Source: a virus
Strand: one strand, 5' to 3'
DNA length: 26,311 nucleotides
Virus record (IMG/VR): IMGVR_UViG_3300032313_000855
Coordinates: 1 to 26,311 of that record
Of this stretch, positions 23,482 through 26,311 are shown one piece after another (positions within the stretch are counted from its first letter, which is position 1; each line of letters starts with the position of its first letter). Both the position numbers and the translations under genes were made by a program. The notes under the pieces were generated by a model, which had not been told where the DNA came from, made no database searches, and saw only the letters and a program-made list of their open reading frames with translations.

Positions 23482-26311
23482 TTATATTTGTAGTGCCAAT
23501 GAGAACGGAGTTACTAATGAGAATAGAGATTTACTAAATGTTCTACCCACAAGAGTACCAGTTGCCTGATTAATACTTAATCCCGTACCAATTCTAAAGT
23601 CACCATCTTGGTTACCGGAAGTAAAGAATATTCTACCCCCACCCAATTCGGTAATTTCAAATAATGGATTTGCAACACCACTACCACCCTGATTTGGAGG
23701 AAGTGCTTTAAATGTCACACCACTACCATTATAAGAGTAGTCAATACCGGTTGCAACAATTAAAGAACCAAATACTTCTAATGGTGCTCCTGCTGCTATA
23801 AATTCTGCTCTAGTTCTTAAATATCTATTAGTTTCTAATGTTTCTAATAATTGGTCCCTAGTCACAGCTATTGCACTTCCGTATTGTCCATCGTAGTATG
23901 AAGATGCTGCTCTAATTCCTCTTTCATTTCCACCATATAATAAATCCGTTACACACGCATCTACAATAAATCCAGTATCACGAGAACAACTTGCTTCGTT
24001 ATATACTAAATATGGAAAAGCTCCATTTGTGTATCCAATTGCTCTTTGTTTTAATTCATCCTTACCAGCTTTTACTCTTTCAGCTGCTTGCCTTCTCTTA
24101 GTAGAAGGTGCTAAATAAGTTAATAAAGTGTTTGCTACAATTTTTTCAGATATTCCTCTTGCGAAATTAATACCATCTATTGTTTGTTTCTTTTGTCCAT
24201 TATTATCACCATAACTATCCAAAATTGCTACCGATGGGAATTTGTAATAGTAAGAACCCGCTTCAATACTTCTCTCATTACCACCATAAACTAAGTCAGT
24301 TCTAATTGCGTCTATGATAAATCCTAAATCTCTAGAACAACTTACTTCATTGTATTTTAAATTACTCCAAGATGAAGATAAGAATAATATTGTTTCTTTT
24401 TGTATTAATTCTTTATTGTCTGTCAACAATTTTGCGGTTGTTAACAAAGATGCAGATGGTTCTAAATAAATTGGATTAGTTACTACTTTTTTAGCTACCT
24501 TTCCAGCATATCTGATACCAGTGAGAGTTGGGTCTAATTGATTTTGAGTAGATGGTACACCTTTATTGATTGCGTTAGAAGGATATAAGTAATAATATTG
24601 TCCTGCTATCACACTTCTTTCTTGTCCACCATATAATACATCCGTTGCTGCCGCATCTATTAGATATCCAACATCTCTCTTACAAGTTGTTTGATTATAA
24701 TATACACCACTCCAAGAAGAACTTACATAAGCAATAGTTTCCTCTGCTATAAATGCTTTATTCTTTCTTAATAAATCAAATGATGCTGATGCTTGTAATG
24801 ATGCTGTTACAAATTCTATATTTTGTGCAATCTTTTGTGCTATTCTACCTGCGTAGTTTATACCATCAATTGTTTGTCCTAATTGACCAACACCATCACC
24901 ATCACCTTCAACAATTGCTAAAGATGGATATTCGTAATAGAATTTACCATTCAATACAGTTCTCTCATTACCACCATATAATAAATCGGTAGTAACGCCA
25001 TCTAATATATAACCAGTATCTCTCTTACATTTATCTTTATCATATTCAAACGTACTCCAGCTAGCAGTTAAGTAAGCTAGTGTTTCATTTTGTATAAACT
25101 CTCTATTCTTTCTTAACAAATTAACCGATGCTGATACTATTTGAGATGCTGTCACAAATGTTAATGATGCCGCTACATTCTTAGAAAGTTGTCCTGCGTA
25201 ATTAACACCTGTTAATGTTGGTTGTAATTGTGAACCTTGCGCTTGAGATGGATATAGATAATAGAATACTCCAGCGTTTGTACTTCTTTCATTTCCACCA
25301 TATAATAAATCCGTAGAAACTGCATCTATGATATGACCAACATCTCTTTTACAAGTTGATTCAATGTAAGATGCCGTACTCCAAGAAGAAGATAGATAAG
25401 CAATAGTTTCATTTTGTATAAACTCTCTATTCTTTCTTATTAATGCATATGATGCTGATACAACTGCCGATGCCGTTACATAAGTTACATTTTGAATTAC
25501 TTTTTGTGCTAACTTACTTGCGTAGTTTATTCCATCAAGCGTTTGATTCAATTGTGCTCCTTGCGCTTGTGATGGATAATCATAATAGAATCTACCATTT
25601 ACTACTGATGCTGAATTTGAGTTAAATACCAAATCTTCAGCTGCTCCACTTATAATTAATCCAACATCACGTCTACACTTACTTTCATCATAAGATGCAG
25701 TTGACCAAGATGATGATAGATATGCAATAGTTTCATCCTGTATGAATGAAATGTTATTTTTTAGTATTCCATATGCAATCCATCTATTATCATTACTTAC
25801 CGGCGTTGTATAAGATGAAGTTGGTAAACTTAATGATGCAGATACTATTGCCGAACCAGTTCCATTGGTAATTATGTTTGTTACAATAGCAATTGATGCT
25901 GATAGTATTGTTGCTTCAGTAGAAGTTGCAGATGATGCTGAAATATATTGGTTAGTGTTTGTTACTTTAATATTTGCTAACGTATTAGGTATAGTTTGTG
26001 GCGTTAGTATTAATGTACTACTAATAGATGCCGTTGTTATTCTAGCTGCGTATTTAATTGCCTCTACCGTTTCCACAACTTGCGAACCAGAACCATTAGC
26101 TTGAGATGGGAACTCATAATAGTAATCTGCGTTCTTTCTACTTCTTTCATTACCACCATAAAGTAAATCAGTTGCTACTCCATCAATAATATATCCTAAA
26201 TCTCTATAACATTTACTTTCACTATAATCTAAGTTAGGGTATTTAACATTTACAAATGCAATACTTTCACTTTGTATGAATAGTTTGTTAGCTTTTATTA
26301 AATCGTATGCG
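23482..26311 (-). CDS. Large repeat structural protein, N-terminus outside the window
   Basis: The frame is open to the window edge, giving at least 942 residues. At least seven units of about 110 residues share the pattern NREFIQNETIAYLSSSWS, Y-x-x-x-xC(K/S)RDxGxIIDA, TDLLYGGNERS, YYYxYPS, then a GINYAxxxAxK helix. One Cys per unit is invariant. The C-terminal domain (last 100 residues or so) has FGSLIVATGIDYSYNGSGV, ALPPNQGGSG, GGGRIFFTSGNQDGDFRIG and FSKSLF. I recall both the Cys-Arg-Asp repeats and this GDFRIG-type end from structural proteins of T4-like marine phages, where they are annotated only as virion proteins. The GTG at 26074-26076 is internal, because the same repeat continues upstream without a stop. 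It may form a baseplate or tail-associated structure; the function is not established. Confidence 0.8.
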   Translation of the reverse strand, partial: AYDLIKANKLFIQSESIAFVNVKYPNLDYSESKCYRDLGYIIDGVATDLLYGGNERSRKNADYYYEFPSQANGSGSQVVETVEAIKYAARITTASISSTLILTPQTIPNTLANIKVTNTNQYISASSATSTEATILSASIAIVTNIITNGTGSAIVSASLSLPTSSYTTPVSNDNRWIAYGILKNNISFIQDETIAYLSSSWSTASYDESKCRRDVGLIISGAAEDLVFNSNSASVVNGRFYYDYPSQAQGAQLNQTLDGINYASKLAQKVIQNVTYVTASAVVSASYALIRKNREFIQNETIAYLSSSWSTASYIESTCKRDVGHIIDAVSTDLLYGGNERSTNAGVFYYLYPSQAQGSQLQPTLTGVNYAGQLSKNVAASLTFVTASQIVSASVNLLRKNREFIQNETLAYLTASWSTFEYDKDKCKRDTGYILDGVTTDLLYGGNERTVLNGKFYYEYPSLAIVEGDGDGVGQLGQTIDGINYAGRIAQKIAQNIEFVTASLQASASFDLLRKNKAFIAEETIAYVSSSWSGVYYNQTTCKRDVGYLIDAAATDVLYGGQERSVIAGQYYYLYPSNAINKGVPSTQNQLDPTLTGIRYAGKVAKKVVTNPIYLEPSASLLTTAKLLTDNKELIQKETILFLSSSWSNLKYNEVSCSRDLGFIIDAIRTDLVYGGNERSIEAGSYYYKFPSVAILDSYGDNNGQKKQTIDGINFARGISEKIVANTLLTYLAPSTKRRQAAERVKAGKDELKQRAIGYTNGAFPYLVYNEASCSRDTGFIVDACVTDLLYGGNERGIRAASSYYDGQYGSAIAVTRDQLLETLETNRYLRTRAEFIAAGAPLEVFGSLIVATGIDYSYNGSGVTFKALPPNQGGSGVANPLFEITELGGGRIFFTSGNQDGDFRIGTGLSINQATGTLVGRTFSKSLFSLVTPFSLALQI
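23900..26311 (-). repeat. Seven or more tandem Cys-Arg-Asp / LLYGGNERS repeats
   Basis: Units are recognisable by (K/T/S)C(K/R/S)RD followed about 20 residues later by DLLYGGNERS and a YYY triplet; at least seven fall within the window. The unit near 25600-25740 is degenerate (DLVFNSNSAS replaces DLLYGGNERS). A spacer of about 90 residues rich in Ser, Thr and Ala separates it from the previous unit near 26200. More units probably lie beyond the window edge. Confidence 0.8.

Noticed and set aside
26074-26076. GTG as the start of the repeat protein (would give 864 aa)
   Set aside because: The frame stays open upstream to the window edge, and the upstream part encodes another copy of the same Cys-Arg-Asp / DLLYGGNERS repeat, so the start is outside the window.

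Overview
This window is a segment of the virion-structure region of a tailed phage with a contractile tail (myovirus type). The basis for this is a tail-sheath gene at one end and, upstream of it, a run of very large fibre and adhesin genes. All eleven recognisable genes are on the minus strand, so the transcription order runs from high to low coordinates. They are tightly packed, with gaps of 1 to 142 nt. The DNA is AT-rich by eye, stops are mostly TAA with no sign of recoding, and I see no tRNA, mobile element or CRISPR. Several proteins resemble structural proteins I recall from T4-like marine and freshwater phages: the Cys-Arg-Asp repeat protein, the small beta-domain protein, the 133-aa protein and the fibre linker modules. 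The host cannot be read from the sequence. A Bacteroidota host is possible (A-rich leaders, weak Shine-Dalgarno sites, a BspA-type repeat adhesin) but unproven.

Layout in transcription order: (1) 26311-23482, a repeat-built structural protein cut by the window edge. (2) 23457-22540, a 305-aa protein that looks like a small beta domain split by a copy of the neighbour's repeat. (3) 22471-11957, a giant 3504-aa fibre with about 22 copies of a GSG-GLFDIP module, three cupredoxin-like domains with complete copper-ligand sets, about 1030 residues of Gly-Thr-Ser collagen-like stalk, and a small C-terminal beta domain. (4) 11952-11050, a PKD plus BspA-type leucine-rich-repeat protein. (5) 11048-10605, a tail-fibre assembly chaperone. 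(6) 10556-10290, an 88-aa mini fibre-module protein. (7) 10276-9944, a 110-aa beta-domain protein. (8) 9931-2384, a second giant fibre (2515 aa) with about 490 residues of collagen-like stalk, nine YD-NNTGYY modules and a C-terminal S74 self-cleaving chaperone domain. (9, 10) two small conserved phage proteins at 2380-1949 and 1906-1505. (11) 1362-1, the tail sheath, whose C-terminus lies outside the window.

Together the genes appear to encode the host-recognition apparatus. Two related long fibres share the cassettes on both sides of their collagen-like stalks but carry different tips, with a chaperone and a small adhesin between them. The most notable signals are: (a) three cupredoxin-like domains with identical His-x45-Cys-x2-His-x2-Met spacing inside one fibre; (b) a stalk with ten evenly spaced GTFFG breaks about 40 residues apart, whose spacings differ only in 9-nt steps; (c) four further in-phase breaks near the stalk end whose spacings are also multiples of 9 nt; (d) a beta domain found both whole (110 aa) and split by a neighbour-type repeat (305 aa); and (e) a strand-polarised TATAAATA 8-mer in each of the four longest intergenic gaps.
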